Below are positions 39,574-51,128 of a DNA stretch of 64,000 bases, one piece after another; position 1 is the stretch's first letter, and the number at the start of each line of letters is the position of its first letter. Made by a program: the position numbers and the translations under genes. Origin of the DNA: Pilasporangium apinafurcum. Lineage: Eukaryota > Oomycota > Peronosporomycetes > Pythiales > Pythiaceae. The notes beneath the pieces were generated by a model. The model was given only the letters and a program-made list of their open reading frames with translations, made no database searches and was not told the origin of the DNA. The stretch lies in contig BCKE01000066.1 in assembly GCA_001600495.1 (NCBI GenBank), positions 176,245 through 240,244 on the forward strand, written 5' to 3'.

Positions 39574-42444
39574 TTAAATAAACACAACCTTTTCGATCAT
39601 GTCTTCGCGTCCGCCAATACTCTTCACGAATCCCCAGTGGCGTAACGTACAAAATACACGCACAAACCGCGCTTTCACTTCAATTTCCTCCATTGTCTTC
39701 ATTTTCTTGGCTGAATCATCATACTTTTGGTCCTCTACGGCGCTAGCAAACGTGTCATACCAATCGCTCAGGCTCAAATAGATTCCTGCGCTTTCTTGAT
39801 AGTACAAGAACGCTAGACTCACATCACTCGCCCATAAAAAGCCTTCATCTTCCATCGCTATGTCCAATAGCAACTGCTTCAGTTTGTCGTGATAATTTAC
39901 ACGCAAATGTTCCTCCAGCATCGCAACGTTTGTCATCGTTACCCATTCTACCACACGCGACGCTTTCCACTGCATAGTAGGAGACTGCATCAGCTCTACA
40001 ATCAACTTGTCGCTGAACAGATCCAAAATTTCTTGACGAAGATTGTGCAGCATCTTTTGTGTTGTCGCGATCGTCTCTGTCTCCATTGCGTACTGGTGAA
40101 GCAGAATCAACTCATCCAACTGACCAACAGCAGGAAGCAGTTTTTTATCATCATCATTGACTCCATTGCTCGTCCGAAAGATGGCTCTCCAATCTTCTAA
40201 GATGCAGAGCGCTATACGAAGCGAGCATGTACCAAGTTTCTGGATGATCATTTGCATCTTTACTGTATTGCCAAGCTTTCCATCTAACGCCAGTGCGAGA
40301 TGAGACGCAAATTCTTCACCTGTTAATGGAATATCCATCCACAAACACGCTGTCCGGAAACATTTCCAGCCAGCGCTCCATAGCCTTCGACTTCTGCGCA
40401 TCTCCTGCAATTTCAAATCCAAGTCAGCCATCCACATGTCCTTGTTGTGTTTAGCAGTTTTTCCAAACACGTGTCTACGTAATTCCTCGAGTTGAACTTC
40501 ACTAAATAGCTCCAGATGCTCCGTTACAGTTCCTGGATTCACATTATTCCGTCGTATCCATCTTGAAATATGGCGTGAAGGCGTTATCACACGATGCAGA
40601 GGTTTCTTCCAGTGAGCTTCCAAGCAGAAATGGCTCAGAAAACTCCATTTGGTGTGTTTGAAGTGAGAAAACAAGAGAAACCCTAGTGTATGGATAAACA
40701 TCGCAATGGATTGTGTTGTTCGATGACGGGCTGCCACCCATCGCAACACGTCACCTCCGAGACACAACGGCATATTGGCATTGACGATCAATGCCTCGAG
40801 GATATCATCAAAGCACTTATGTGAGTCTTCCAGTGAGAAGAATTGCATGTCAATCTTGGAGACTACAGACAAGTTCAAATGCTTCAGAGCAGGGGATGTT
40901 GCCGATGCCACACCAATAATAAGTCCCATTCGAATACACAACGCTGATGATGAAGCACTAGATGTATCAGGACGATATTGACGCGAACAACTTGTCCAAA
41001 TCGCGAGGAAATCGTCCAACACGTGCTGGCTGAATGTCTCTAATTGCTCTATGCACACAAGGAAGAATGGCTTTGGTCGCAAGCCAGCATTGCTTTCCGA
41101 AGCGCTAGCATGATGTAACTGGTAGAAATCTTCATGGCGTTTCATAGCCACCGCAATTTGTCGTCTCCAATGATCCAGCACGTTGGTTTGTACCAATCCA
41201 GCTTTTGGATGCGATTCAATGTCATTCGAATTGAGAAACGAATCAAATTGCTGCATAATTCGATAAAGTATAAGTGCCAACGAATACTCTGTCGAGCACA
41301 CTTGAACGTTCATACTTGCCAGAGTAGGTGATAGTGATCGACACTCGACTATACGAATCTTAATCCATTCCATCGTGTCGACATAACACTGAATAGAGCG
41401 CCCCACATCATCTTTCGAGCAAGTTAACTGCTCAATTATGTGTTCGTGAAGCAATTCTTGCAGCGCACCAATCCAAACTGAACTCGGACCATCTTTGTTT
41501 ATTACAGTATCCATTTCTTGAGTGATCTTGGCGAAGAGTTGCTGCATTGTCCATTTCGAGTATGCACGTGTAGCGGACGATGTGGAGGATGATGGATGTT
41601 TGCGTTTTTTCTTCCTCCTCATCTTCGCTCGATGCTCCATTTCATCATGTTCATCGTCAAATTCATCCTCTTCATCGCCATTATCGTCTTCATTTTCATA
41701 GTCGATATCCTTATCGTTCCCACTGCAATATGACGTTTCCAAATAATCTGACGTGACCACTGTACTTGACCGTCGTTGGGTTGTTCGACTACGTAAATTA
41801 CGGGTTGTATTGTTCTCTTTCGCACTCGTACGCTTGACTTCAATATGAAACTGCTCAACCTCCTTCAACAACCACGCTTCCTCCTTCTCGCGCGTTTGCC
41901 TCACGGCCTCCAATTGCTCTATCATCCACTCCATCACGCGTCGGGCATTCGTGAAATCCTCTTTCATCATAAAGATCACCGGAAATGATCGCTGCAATAC
42001 TTGGCAGAGCGGATTCACCCATACTTCACTGAATGTCGCGTCCGCACCAGCAATGATCCCTGCGGTAGGAAACGGATGAAACTCTGGGAACTGCACTAAC
42101 GGTGATACTGCTGGCAATGAGCCTTCGTTTGATGATGAGTCAAGGTCTGGTGCACTGCAATATCTCTCCAAGTACCGTAAAACCTGATGGTAGCAGTTTG
42201 CATTCGCCTTCATTAGCACCGTACTAACGGTCGATTTTGTCTGCTCCATCGCATAGTGATACGCGAGCTCCTGATACGCAATATACGTATCTTCCTCTGC
42301 AGAACTCCATCGCTCGGTGGCTATGTCTTCAACTGACTCGATGCTTGATTCTTCATCAATTGTGAAGGGAGAAGACGCAAACACCCGTCGTTGCGCTGTT
42401 GGCCACTGCACTGAAATGCCTGTGGATAGTACCGTCGCATCCAT
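39574..42444 (-). CDS. ORC3: origin recognition complex subunit 3
   Basis: 956 residues from the ATG ending at 42444; the frame is open to 42552, but that extension reads like a leader and overlaps the promoter region. The ORC3 N-terminal fold shows FPTAGIIAGADATFSEVW, then LQRSFPVIFMMKEDF and MEWMIEQLE. FFLVCIEQLETFSQHVLDDF is the degenerate AAA+ Walker B region. A very acidic insert followed by RKKKRKHP (about 255-290) is lineage-specific. A C-terminal winged-helix-like region ends LRHWGFVKSIGG. ORC3 pairs with ORC2 in the complex that marks replication origins. Divergent to centrin. Confidence 0.8.
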   Translation of the reverse strand: MDATVLSTGISVQWPTAQRRVFASSPFTIDEESSIESVEDIATERWSSAEEDTYIAYQELAYHYAMEQTKSTVSTVLMKANANCYHQVLRYLERYCSAPDLDSSSNEGSLPAVSPLVQFPEFHPFPTAGIIAGADATFSEVWVNPLCQVLQRSFPVIFMMKEDFTNARRVMEWMIEQLEAVRQTREKEEAWLLKEVEQFHIEVKRTSAKENNTTRNLRSRTTQRRSSTVVTSDYLETSYCSGNDKDIDYENEDDNGDEEDEFDDEHDEMEHRAKMRRKKKRKHPSSSTSSATRAYSKWTMQQLFAKITQEMDTVINKDGPSSVWIGALQELLHEHIIEQLTCSKDDVGRSIQCYVDTMEWIKIRIVECRSLSPTLASMNVQVCSTEYSLALILYRIMQQFDSFLNSNDIESHPKAGLVQTNVLDHWRRQIAVAMKRHEDFYQLHHASASESNAGLRPKPFFLVCIEQLETFSQHVLDDFLAIWTSCSRQYRPDTSSASSSALCIRMGLIIGVASATSPALKHLNLSVVSKIDMQFFSLEDSHKCFDDILEALIVNANMPLCLGGDVLRWVAARHRTTQSIAMFIHTLGFLLFSHFKHTKWSFLSHFCLEAHWKKPLHRVITPSRHISRWIRRNNVNPGTVTEHLELFSEVQLEELRRHVFGKTAKHNKDMWMADLDLKLQEMRRSRRLWSAGWKCFRTACLWMDIPLTGEEFASHLALALDGKLGNTVKMQMIIQKLGTCSLRIALCILEDWRAIFRTSNGVNDDDKKLLPAVGQLDELILLHQYAMETETIATTQKMLHNLRQEILDLFSDKLIVELMQSPTMQWKASRVVEWVTMTNVAMLEEHLRVNYHDKLKQLLLDIAMEDEGFLWASDVSLAFLYYQESAGIYLSLSDWYDTFASAVEDQKYDDSAKKMKTMEEIEVKARFVRVFCTLRHWGFVKSIGGREDMIEKVVFI

Positions 42445-42621
42445 CTTTGGAGTGGCAATTGGCGCAGGCCATGAGGTTGATAAGCTACAATTCAAATGTG
42501 AATTGACTAATTTTAACCAATAAAAGAATTTATTTGGATTATTTTCAGCCAATTATCAGGATTGAGTGAAGAAACTCGAAAGGTCGTGATGACCATATTG
42601 TGTGTCGCTGCCAACGAAGTG

Positions 42622-43577
42622 ATGCGCCGCCAACGTAGTCCGCAGGAGAACCACGATCGTTATCCACTTAGCAACCGCATTAGCTCTTCTAGTCACACGA
42701 AAGAGATCGGCAATTCAATGGTAGGAGACAGACGCGGTTCCCGCTATCGACGCGTGAAGCAGGAGCTCCCAGAAGACCAAAAGAAGGAGCTGAAAGAAGC
42801 GTTTGAACTCTTTGATGCCGAGAAAAATGGCTCTATTGACTATCATGAACTCAAAGTGAGAGTCAGCATTGGTGTCACTCGGTGGAAATGCATTTGATTT
42901 AAATTTAAGAACCACATGCGTTTTTAGGTACTGATGCGTGCATTGGGATTTCAAGTCTCGAAGAAAGAAGTGCTGGCATTGGTGGACGAAGTTGATATTC
43001 ATCGCACAGGGCGAGTGGAGTTTAACGATTATATGGAAATTAGTATGTGGCTTGCACGCAATGGGTTTAATTTTGTGCGTGGATGTTATTACTATAAAAT
43101 ACTGTCTTATTTTAACAGTGAGAAGAAAAGTTTTGGCGAGGGATCCAGATGAAGAAATCGCACGTGTGCGTATAACTTGGATCTTTACTTGTCAATGGAT
43201 CGTCTTTTGGTCTGATTTTTTTGTTGCGATGGCAAATTACAGGCGTTCTCTTTGTTCGATGAAGATAACAGTGGGAAAATTACGCTTCGAGTAAGTCAGA
43301 GATTATTGGAATCTCCATTAGTAGTCAGTTTTATTGATGCTCCCTGTGAACAGAAAATGCGTCGAGTCGCGAAGGAACTTGGAGAAAATCTTGGAGATGA
43401 TGAACTCCAGGTGAATCATAAATCATATATGTTTTATACTCGGTCAGCTGATGTGCACCATTTCACTCAATTGTGCTAACAATGCAGGCGATGATCGACG
43501 AGTTCGATCAAAACCAGGATGGAGAAATTGACATCAACGAATTCTTTGCCATTATGAAGCAATCAACCGAGTTCTAA
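42622..43577 (+). CDS. centrin, six exons
   Basis: Exons 42622-42855, 42928-43042, 43119-43165, 43243-43290, 43354-43410 and 43488-43577 give 196 residues. All introns are 63-77 nt and GT-AG. Text matches centrin: [80 protein letters not shown] and [14 protein letters not shown]. The calcium loops 1 ([12 protein letters not shown]) and 4 look canonical; loop 2 ([12 protein letters not shown]) and loop 3 (ending in Lys) have lost ligands. The N-terminus is longer and basic. In-frame upstream ATG at 42589 is possible. Role: basal body and spindle-pole structure. Confidence 0.9.
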
Positions 43578-43623
43578 AACGAAAAGACAAATTAAATAAC
43601 TACAAGATATAAAGAAAGAAGCA

Positions 43624-44084
43624 ATGGGATTGGATTTTCATTAGCAGAGACGCTATTATCTCTTGCAGTTTCGCAATCCAACTTGCCAATCCACTACTAA
43701 ACTACCAGCAAACTGCTTAGTTGCGGTGGTGGTGGTGGTGTTCACGAGTCTTTGGCTGTACAGCAAAAAAAACATGAATGTTAAATGGCTGCGACCTTGG
43801 ATCAAAGATGATGCCAAAGGAGCCGACAATCGTTCCAAAAAGAAAAAAAAACGTATGTATGCCTTGTCTATCGATTCTCCTTCATTTTTATAAAAGAAGA
43901 AGAGATTGATAGGCAATTCATACATACGTTGGCGATAACCAATTGTATCAAGCATGTGTGCATCAGCAGCACTGATTTGATCAAGCTGATGTTGCACAAT
44001 GGGTACACCGACCAAAGCATAATCAGGAGAACAATATTCTCGTGATAACACGCTTTGTTTTCTTTTGGTTGTCGGCTCCAGCAT
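43624..44084. other. opposing open frames between centrin and eS17; gene unclear
   Basis: On the minus strand 44084-43656 is one open frame (142 codons) with plausible protein text (SPDYALVGVPIVQHQLDQIS, DAHMLDTIGYRQR) but an improbable Phe-rich tail. On the plus strand a hydrophobic segment (VAVVVVVFTSLWLYS) is followed by KWLRPWIKDD, a Lys run, a possible 50-nt intron (43853-43896) and QEEIDRQFIHTLAITNCIKH up to TGA at 44045. Either could be a small gene; neither has a clear family. Confidence 0.35.
43850..43930. repeat. imperfect inverted repeat
   Basis: AACGTATGTATG at 43850-43861 pairs perfectly with CATACATACGTT at 43919-43930, and pairing continues with some mismatches through CTATCGATTCTCCTTC. 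The arms are about 34 nt with a 12-nt loop. GTATGT at each arm start would be a splice donor on either strand. Confidence 0.75.
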
Positions 44085-44094
44085 TGAGGAATTT

Positions 44095-44460
44095 TCATCT
44101 TACCTGTGGCACGTGGACGCCAGCGAGCTTCAAGTCCAAGTGAGCCAAAAGGTCCTTGGTGTCGTTGTCAATTTCAATGCTTTCCGTGTTGATAGCCGAC
44201 ACTTCAGGCACGAAGTCCAAACGACGTTCGCGTTCTTCTTCCTGCAACTTGAGCGAGATGCCACGCACTTGGCCGTGTTGCACACGCTTCATCAGGTGCG
44301 TGATGTAGCCAGCGATTTTGTTGCGCATACGCTTGGAAGGGATGATGGCAACTTCATCGCACACACGCTTGTTGGAGTCGAAGTCCAAGGTCAAACGAGA
44401 GTAGTACTTCTCGATGATCTTGATGGCGGAGCCCTTGACGGTCTTAGTACGAACACCCAT
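44095..44460 (-). CDS. RPS17: 40S ribosomal protein eS17
   Basis: 121 residues from the ATG ending at 44460: [20 protein letters not shown], then [43 protein letters not shown] and [14 protein letters not shown] are eS17 throughout. The frame is open upstream, but the start is fixed by the family. The end reads VHVPQVR then TGA. A GTAAGA at the end could also be a splice donor; no better 3' exon was found. Confidence 0.92.
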   Translation of the reverse strand: MGVRTKTVKGSAIKIIEKYYSRLTLDFDSNKRVCDEVAIIPSKRMRNKIAGYITHLMKRVQHGQVRGISLKLQEEERERRLDFVPEVSAINTESIEIDNDTKDLLAHLDLKLAGVHVPQVR

Positions 44461-44703
44461 TGTCTCTTTCTTTCTTGATAGATTGTTGGAATGGAGCAGC
44501 TCCGCGAAAAGAGCTCTTAACAACTGGAACTCACAAGCACCATCCGTTTTCACCAACCAATAAATCTGTTTTCGAATATTTACTGGTAAACTCCACTATA
44601 TTGTAATTCATCTATACACTCATTTTCTATACATAATTCAATATGCTGAATTTTTTCTATACACTCCATGCTTATAAAAATACCCATAGTGCGTAGTCCA
44701 CTA

Positions 44704-44765
44704 TTTAACCTTTAGCCCTTATTTCTACCACGCGTGGTACAGAACACGTGAGACTAAAGGTTAAA
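44704..44765. repeat. perfect 12-bp inverted repeat with nested palindrome
   Basis: TTTAACCTTTAG (44704-44715) and CTAAAGGTTAAA (44754-44765) are exact reverse complements. Between them TACCACGCGTGGTA (44726-44739) is a perfect 14-bp palindrome. They lie between the start of eS17 and the end of the OB-fold gene. Confidence 0.85.
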
Positions 44766-45015
44766 CAAGTTTTATAAAATGAGGTATGTTTTAGACGTGA
44801 GCAGCTTAGATGGTGGAAGATGATGGAACATTTCTGTTCAAATTAGCGGTTCCAGGAACTCAGGCGAGCATGCTCACCTACACTAGTATGTCCACTATAT
44901 CCGCGTTCTGTGTGGCCCACTCCTGGCCACTGCTCTTGCTGTTTCTCTCGTTTTTGTTTCTTGCTATCTACCATCCATGGCTTGGGTCGTTGGTCAACTC
45001 TGCATCCTCTGTGTT

Positions 45016-45658
45016 TCACTCTTCTGCCGCATGTTCAACCGTCACAAGCTCGTACTCAACAGCAGAGACGTTATTCTCTGTGTTCACGCTTGAGGGAGGC
45101 TCCGGCGTGGATGCAATGCCGTCAGGATGCGTGGAGAGTTTTCCCCATTGTGTCACATTCAATCTCATGAATCCATTGAAGATATCAGCGTTACTATTGC
45201 GAACCACCACAGTCGTTCCTTTCTTCAGCAAAGTAATCTGATCTGCACACAGCAACACAAAAAATGACATAACGCAGAGACAGAAACAGAGATCAACGAC
45301 ATAACATCATGCGGATGGGCAGTCCAACATGGGTTCATTACCGTTTCTCGCTGTGAACGTCACGCAGCCCGTCTCGTCACCAAGCACGGCTTCTGCAATA
45401 CGTGAGGTGCTCCCATCATAGCGTTTCTTTTCCACTACAGATGCTATGGACACCACCTGTAACACCAAATTGTGTCCCTGTGAGCCTGGTGTCAGGTCCG
45501 CCACTTTGACATCTGCACAAAATCACATTCACAACACGCACAGAACTCAGCAATGAAATAATAAACAGCCATAAAATGGATAGACGCGTCTGGTATGAAT
45601 GACTGCACGTACATGTGGCACGACGGAGCTTCGTGGGTTCTTTACCTGTGGCAGCCAT
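45016..45658 (-). CDS. OB-fold single-stranded nucleic-acid-binding protein, SOSS-B-like (three exons)
   Basis: Exons 45658-45613, 45512-45342 and 45242-45016 give 147 residues. The text VKVADLTPGSQGHNLVLQVV, AEAVLGDETGCVTFTARNDQ, LLKKGTTVVVRNSNADIFNG and MRLNVTQWGKL matches the OB-fold family that includes SOSS-B/NABP proteins and plant one-domain homologs. Introns are 100 and 99 nt, both ending TGTGCAG. SOSS-B proteins bind single-stranded DNA in double-strand-break repair; the function here is inferred. The acidic end lacks the long Pro-rich tail of animal SOSS-B1. Confidence 0.87.
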
Positions 45659-46496
45659 TGTGTTCTCAGTCGGTCCAACGTGCATATCTTGATCAACACT
45701 GGTCGACCAACAGCACCAACACCAAAGATCAGTGCGTTAGAAACAGGTTTAGAAATAGAAATGGTGGCTAAAGAGATGGTTTGTGACCTTTCGACTTGTC
45801 ATCTTTTTGAAGGCTATGTTCGATGTGAAGCGGACATACACGTGCAGATGAGTAAAAACATTCCCACGATATACTGAGCATGGCTATGATAAAATTCAAT
45901 CTCATATTTGAATTGATCTCTTCACAGTAGCTGTGATCATAATCATAAAAAAATCCACGAGATCAAACGAATCTGTGTTCTTCGTGGGAAAGAAAGGACT
46001 GCACTCAGTAGTGGATATGCTGGTATGCAGGTCTCTTTGCAATATCCTTGAACTTCGTCTTGTCAGATATGTTTATAGTGTCACAACAACTCTCCGCCGC
46101 TCAAGTTGGAAGCTGGTAGGAACTTGCCAAATATGTGTTATGAGAGCATGGCTTCTTACTGATGTAAGTGAGTGTGCCTGAGCCATGCGTTATTACAGCT
46201 ACAAAAGCTGTGGGAAATAGAATTATTGGTGTTCTTGCCATTGCGACATGTTGCGGTTCCAGATAGCAAATAGGCTATAGACAGATGGTTATCAATAGCA
46301 CTAACATTGCCCCTTTAGGAAATAAAGAACTCGGTGATAGCATTTGTAATAATGCTCAAGATCGGTGCGAAGAGTCAGAAGGTAATTCTCACGTGGTGCT
46401 GGAATATGTACAACACATGGTATTAACATTAAGTATAGATAAACAACCAAAGCTCATGACGACTTGCACGCGCCGCTACCGTCTTTTGTCCTCCCT
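45659..46496. other. intergenic, no gene seen
   Basis: 838 bases containing only short open frames in mixed directions, none recognisable. It should hold the OB-fold gene promoter near 45660-45760. Confidence 0.45.
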
Positions 46497-47522
46497 CTAT
46501 GCTTCTGCGGCATTACTATTGCTACCATCTACTGCGTCCCAATCAGTTGACGGATCCTCGTCATCCGAGTCGCTTTCCTCATCTTGTTGCTGCTCAGTCT
46601 CTTCTACTTCAAGCTCATCGTGTTCTTCTTCTTCTTCTTCTACTTCCTCTTCATCGTCATCTTCCTCTTCTTCTTCCTGCTCATTCGATTCTCCCACACT
46701 ATCGCTAATCTCTCCGAGACCATACATGAACTCAAAGTCAATCTCATTTGATTCTCGCCGGTGCGCAATAATGCGATTCACTTCAGCCTCCACGGTTGCC
46801 ATTGTTGGCTCTTCACATCCTGCGTTGTTCAGGATGACCTCGCGTTCCTGGGGGTCCAAATATCCTTCTTCCATATAGTTTTGTCGGCCCACCCGCCTAT
46901 TGCAAAATAAAAATGTAGCGCGTGTAAGACACCACAATCAACATTAATCAACACCAAAGTTATTCGAAAATTCGTACATGTCTTTACGTTCCAATTCGAA
47001 CGAATCCAAACGACGACGAGAACGTGAACGTTCCTTCAGTGACATACCAACCTGTCCATCCATATATGCAACCATTAGCGATCATATCAAACAAATAAGA
47101 GCAGTTCTCTATTATAGACTCACCGGTATACCGCCTGATGTCACTGATGTCGTGTAAATTGTCGGCTCGAACTCGACAATATCTGCTGATTCAAATGACA
47201 CTCGTGATCGCTTCTTCTTCAGTTTTGGTTCAGACGTTGGATTCTTGGTGGATGAACTTGGAGAGCACTGGTTGTCATCTGCTTCCCCATTTCCTCGTCG
47301 TTCAATATTCTCTACGTCCTCCCCATTATATTGATGATCGATATTCCTTGTTTTTGACTCCTCAATGATTGGGTCGATTTGGTTGCTTGTAGAATCCCCA
47401 CAATCCACTTCTATGGAAGAGAATGCCCTGCTCTTCTTCGCTTGAGAAGGGGATTCCACAGGCGCAGCAGTTGACGGTGGACTGGATGGCGCTGACGATG
47501 GCGCAAGTACGACGGCCGTCAT
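46497..47522 (-). CDS. acidic-tailed protein with an RVxF phosphatase-docking motif (three exons)
   Basis: Exons 47522-47124, 47051-46978 and 46896-46497 give 290 residues. A disordered N-terminus is followed by KKKRSRVSFESADIVEFEPT, where RVSF fits the PP1-docking motif, then YTTSVTSGGIPVGMSLKERS and RRRLDSFELERKD. After the second intron MRVGRQNYMEEGYLDPQERE and VNRIIAHRRESNEIDFEFMY look folded or helical. The last 75 residues are almost all Glu/Asp. Splices keep frame through the text. The family is unknown to me. Regulation of PP1 is a hypothesis based only on the motif. Confidence 0.7.
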
Positions 47523-49864
47523 CCCTCCGCTTCGACTATCGCTGTCACCAACGTGGACACAGCCAAGGCCTTTGAGGGAAGAGAGTTCCTGGAAACGTTT
47601 GGTGTCTGCGCTATTGGGGCTTTTTCCAGCGGCGGCACCAAAAAGCGGGACAAGTTAAAATAAGGGACGTGGATAGGGATTATAGTTACCCAATCAAATG
47701 CCGAACATACACTTGAGGGTTTCCAGATGGCTGAACACATTACCCGCCACAATATTATTGTTGATGATGAATCAATTTATAAGGAAATTAAAAGTGTACG
47801 CGTTCTATTTGTATACATTAATAAGTGTACTTTATTATCAAGGATAACTTAATTTAACAGGTTGTTCTGTGGATGTGTTTGTACTTCTTTGTTTTCAGAA
47901 CCCACCCCCACCAATGAACTTCGTCTCTGCTCATATCCTCGCTGCTTCATGCCTCCAACCAAGTTCGCTGTGGGTTCTCTGGTGTATCAACTGAATCGAT
48001 GCATGTTTAAGATGCAAGCATATGATCAGCAGACCATAGCGATGTCGGGTGCGACAGTCGTAGCGATATAGATTTTTTTGGTGATATACATTTGCGTCCC
48101 TCCATCAGTATTACATACACCACTTCAGTTGATCATGTTGTCAGTTCACTCTTTTTATAACGGACTTAATCTTGACATGCAACAAAAGGAATCTTGATAT
48201 AAAACTTTGTGGCAGATATAGTCGAACAACAAAGGACATCATATTTCCCAATTGGTGGTATCAAAGTACAAAGATGAGTGTTGATCATGCGACAGTGCTC
48301 ATGAAACTCCAATTGTGGTTGTCAGGTGCGAAAAGTGTCGAGACGGCCAATTCTCTACTGCATGAAGCGAATGATGGTGTGATATGAGCGTTCTTTCGTG
48401 ATACAGTAGATACGCTATTGCCGCAACAGAGCATACACGCTCAAAAATGTGGCAGATGGGGAATGCAAAGCATGAACATTTGCTGCACATCTTCATCAAA
48501 GTCTTCTGTTCATCACTTCCCTCCCGTTTCATAGTGTATGTACGGTATCGCACCAATGGCAGTGCCGCAGTTGGTGCCACGTTAGTCATCAACAACGTAG
48601 GTCCTCTACACTACGAGATGTGTGTCCTCACCAGGAATCTGGCCGCAGCTGCATCTATTCGATTGGCTCTTCCTACTTCAATGAATGGTGAACATGTGCT
48701 CTGGCTTTCTTTATGGTGGCTGAGGGCGAATTTATCGTGCATATATCGTTTAATTATACAGGAAGTCAGCATCAGCAATCCATTTTACTCTCATTAATTC
48801 TATCCGATAGATACTTATACAATACGAGTATCCATTGGCTTCAAAATTGAGAGTCGACGCTTTTGAAAGGCGGAAGATTTGTGATTGGTAACTTTCCATC
48901 CATTCATTCTGTAAAATCTGTCACAAAACTCCCACTCCTGTACAACATGCTGAAAATATATTTGGATGAAAAGAATGATCTATACTGTGCGGTATGTCTG
49001 TGCGTAGGTACACTATACTTTGAGAACACTCCAAAAGCGTGACCGCACATAACACAGTGAAATTTTATCCACCCATAAAAATCTTCAAAATTTACAAATG
49101 TAGCATTCTAGGTAGATTGCAATCCAAAAATGGTTACCTTCATTGCATTTTTCCATCAAATCTCTCAATACCGTACAAAATATGGTACAGGAGAAACCCG
49201 GTATCTGATAAGAAATGGAAGTTCAAGGAGGTTTCTTCTGCACAAAGACCAGCCAACGAGCCACTCCCGTTGAAATACCTAGCCCTTAATTTCCCTATAC
49301 CGATTTGCAGGTTTGCTTTGTCGGAATACTCCAAATAGTGCTGAAGATTTACAAAAATCTTAATTCTAGGTGGTGCAACGTATTACCCAATCTAGCAACA
49401 AATAGGAAGAACATTGTATCCGCCTTGTAGATTTGTTTATTTCGTCAACTGCAACGAAGGACGCCAGTTATTTTGTCGAGTACAACGGAATACACCAATC
49501 GGTCATTCATGAGATCTTTGGAACGTGATCAATGTTCAGTTCATATCCCTGATCATAGAACTCTAGATATATCATGCTAGTCCATCAAGTGTACATTAAG
49601 ATGTGCGGTAAAAGCCTCACTAGTGAATATACTTGCGCCATTGTGCGGGCTGGTTCTGGTGAACTTAACGACGAGATTTGGTTGTGTCTTTTTATAAAGT
49701 ATCGATTATGGGTGTGTTATGTGTCATGCAGGTAGCTTTGACAGTAATTTCGATTGTGCGATTATTATTTGGATTCCGTACCATAATGAACTGTAAAGTT
49801 GGAAACCTGAACTACTGACCAATTAGTTGATCCAATAAAAAAAGAAGAAAAAAACTGTGTTACC
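47523..49864. other. gene-poor stretch
   Basis: 2.3 kb with only short frames broken by stops on both strands and AT-rich tracts. I recognise no transposase, reverse transcriptase or cellular gene in it. It marks the change from dense core genes to the repeat-rich right third of the window. Confidence 0.5.
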
Positions 49865-50350
49865 ATGGACACATCATTGAAGACACCATATACATTTGTT
49901 TACCTTGGCATACTCAATAGCAGGATGATGCAGTCCCTCTTACAAATCGACCAAGACAAGCCATCATTTCTAGAGCTCACAAATGTACTTGATATCGGAC
50001 AACCAGAAGTCACCATTTGTATATTTTCGTGTTGTGAAGAAACAGGCAGTATGTGTTGGGAAGGTGCATCGGTTGCATTCGTCGGATCACGTTTTTTATT
50101 ACAATTGCAGTTTGGAAAAAATCTATTTTGCATCCAATTTTTTGGCGCCCGTTTTCGCAACATATGTGCTCCGACTGCTGGGTCACAAGGACAGTGGCGG
50201 GTCGTAGAGCCTGCCCGACCTATGGTGCAGTTCCAAAATGCACTTTTTGTAGAGATGCATCAGGAAATTCCTGACACTCTCAAAATTGATAAATGGAAGG
50301 ATACCGGGAGAGAAAAAGAGACCTTTGAACGATGCGCTTTTGAAAAGTGA
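49865..50350 (+). CDS. unrecognised 161-residue open frame
   Basis: ATG-initiated single frame, Cys- and Phe-rich (IFSCCEETGSMCWEGASVAF, LFCIQFFGARFRNICAP), with no signal peptide, domain or repeat I can name. A conceptual match to any family is absent and codon use is unremarkable, so it may be a chance frame or a decayed mobile-element piece. Confidence 0.25.
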   Translation: MDTSLKTPYTFVYLGILNSRMMQSLLQIDQDKPSFLELTNVLDIGQPEVTICIFSCCEETGSMCWEGASVAFVGSRFLLQLQFGKNLFCIQFFGARFRNICAPTAGSQGQWRVVEPARPMVQFQNALFVEMHQEIPDTLKIDKWKDTGREKETFERCAFEK

Positions 50351-51128
50351 GATGGCAAAGGGGAGCGCAGGTGGTATAGGGATACGTGTTGTATCTTTGC
50401 GAGTGCAAAACAAGTATGATCTGTATCCAAGACCATTTTCTTTTGTGGAAGCCAGTAAGCGAAGAGACAGCATCCACAATAATAATTTCGTGTCGTTGGG
50501 TGTTGATTTTACGCAATGAATAATACTGGCACGTTAAACCCTCCGTTAAGTCGGGTGGTGAAGGGGTGATTACAAAGGCAGAAACCAACCCACTGCATCA
50601 AAAACCTGAGTTTTGCGCTCTTTCTCTGTGACTAGTGGGAGAACCCACAAATGCGTACGTAAAGCCTATCGCAATTCCCACTATTTATGATCTGACGGAC
50701 ACAAACGGGGTATGCAGAAACTATGGGGCAGGCACGGCTCATGAAGTTTTGTACAAGTTCATGGCGTCAGTTTTTAGGCAAAAGCCCTTTCTCTTTTTCG
50801 TCCCCTCCCCGCCCACAAATATAAAGCGCACTATAAAAGCCCTTGTTTTTCTCGTATCGCATAGAAAAGCCAAAGAGTGTACCGTCTGAACTATATAGTG
50901 AGAGGAGTGGTGAGTGGTTAGCATGGTCGAATGACCTACCCCTTGTTTTTTTTTGGGAGGAGCGCACTATTGTGTGTGGCGGTGGGGAGACAAGGAGTGC
51001 TCCTCTTCAGTTCGTTGAGGGCGTCGTCAGTAGTGTGATCTATCGTGCGGCAGCGAGGGGGGAAAAGGAAAATTATTCTGCAATTTCCTCCAGAGCTCAC
51101 AAGTGGCACACAAGATCAGTCCTCTCCA

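Noticed and set aside
45599-45877. 92-codon plus-strand frame
   Set aside because: Overlaps the first exon of the OB-fold gene on the other strand and has no family features.
47862-49340. Several 60-116-codon frames as genes
   Set aside because: No recognisable domain, poor starts, and opposing frames of equal length; treated as non-coding or decayed.
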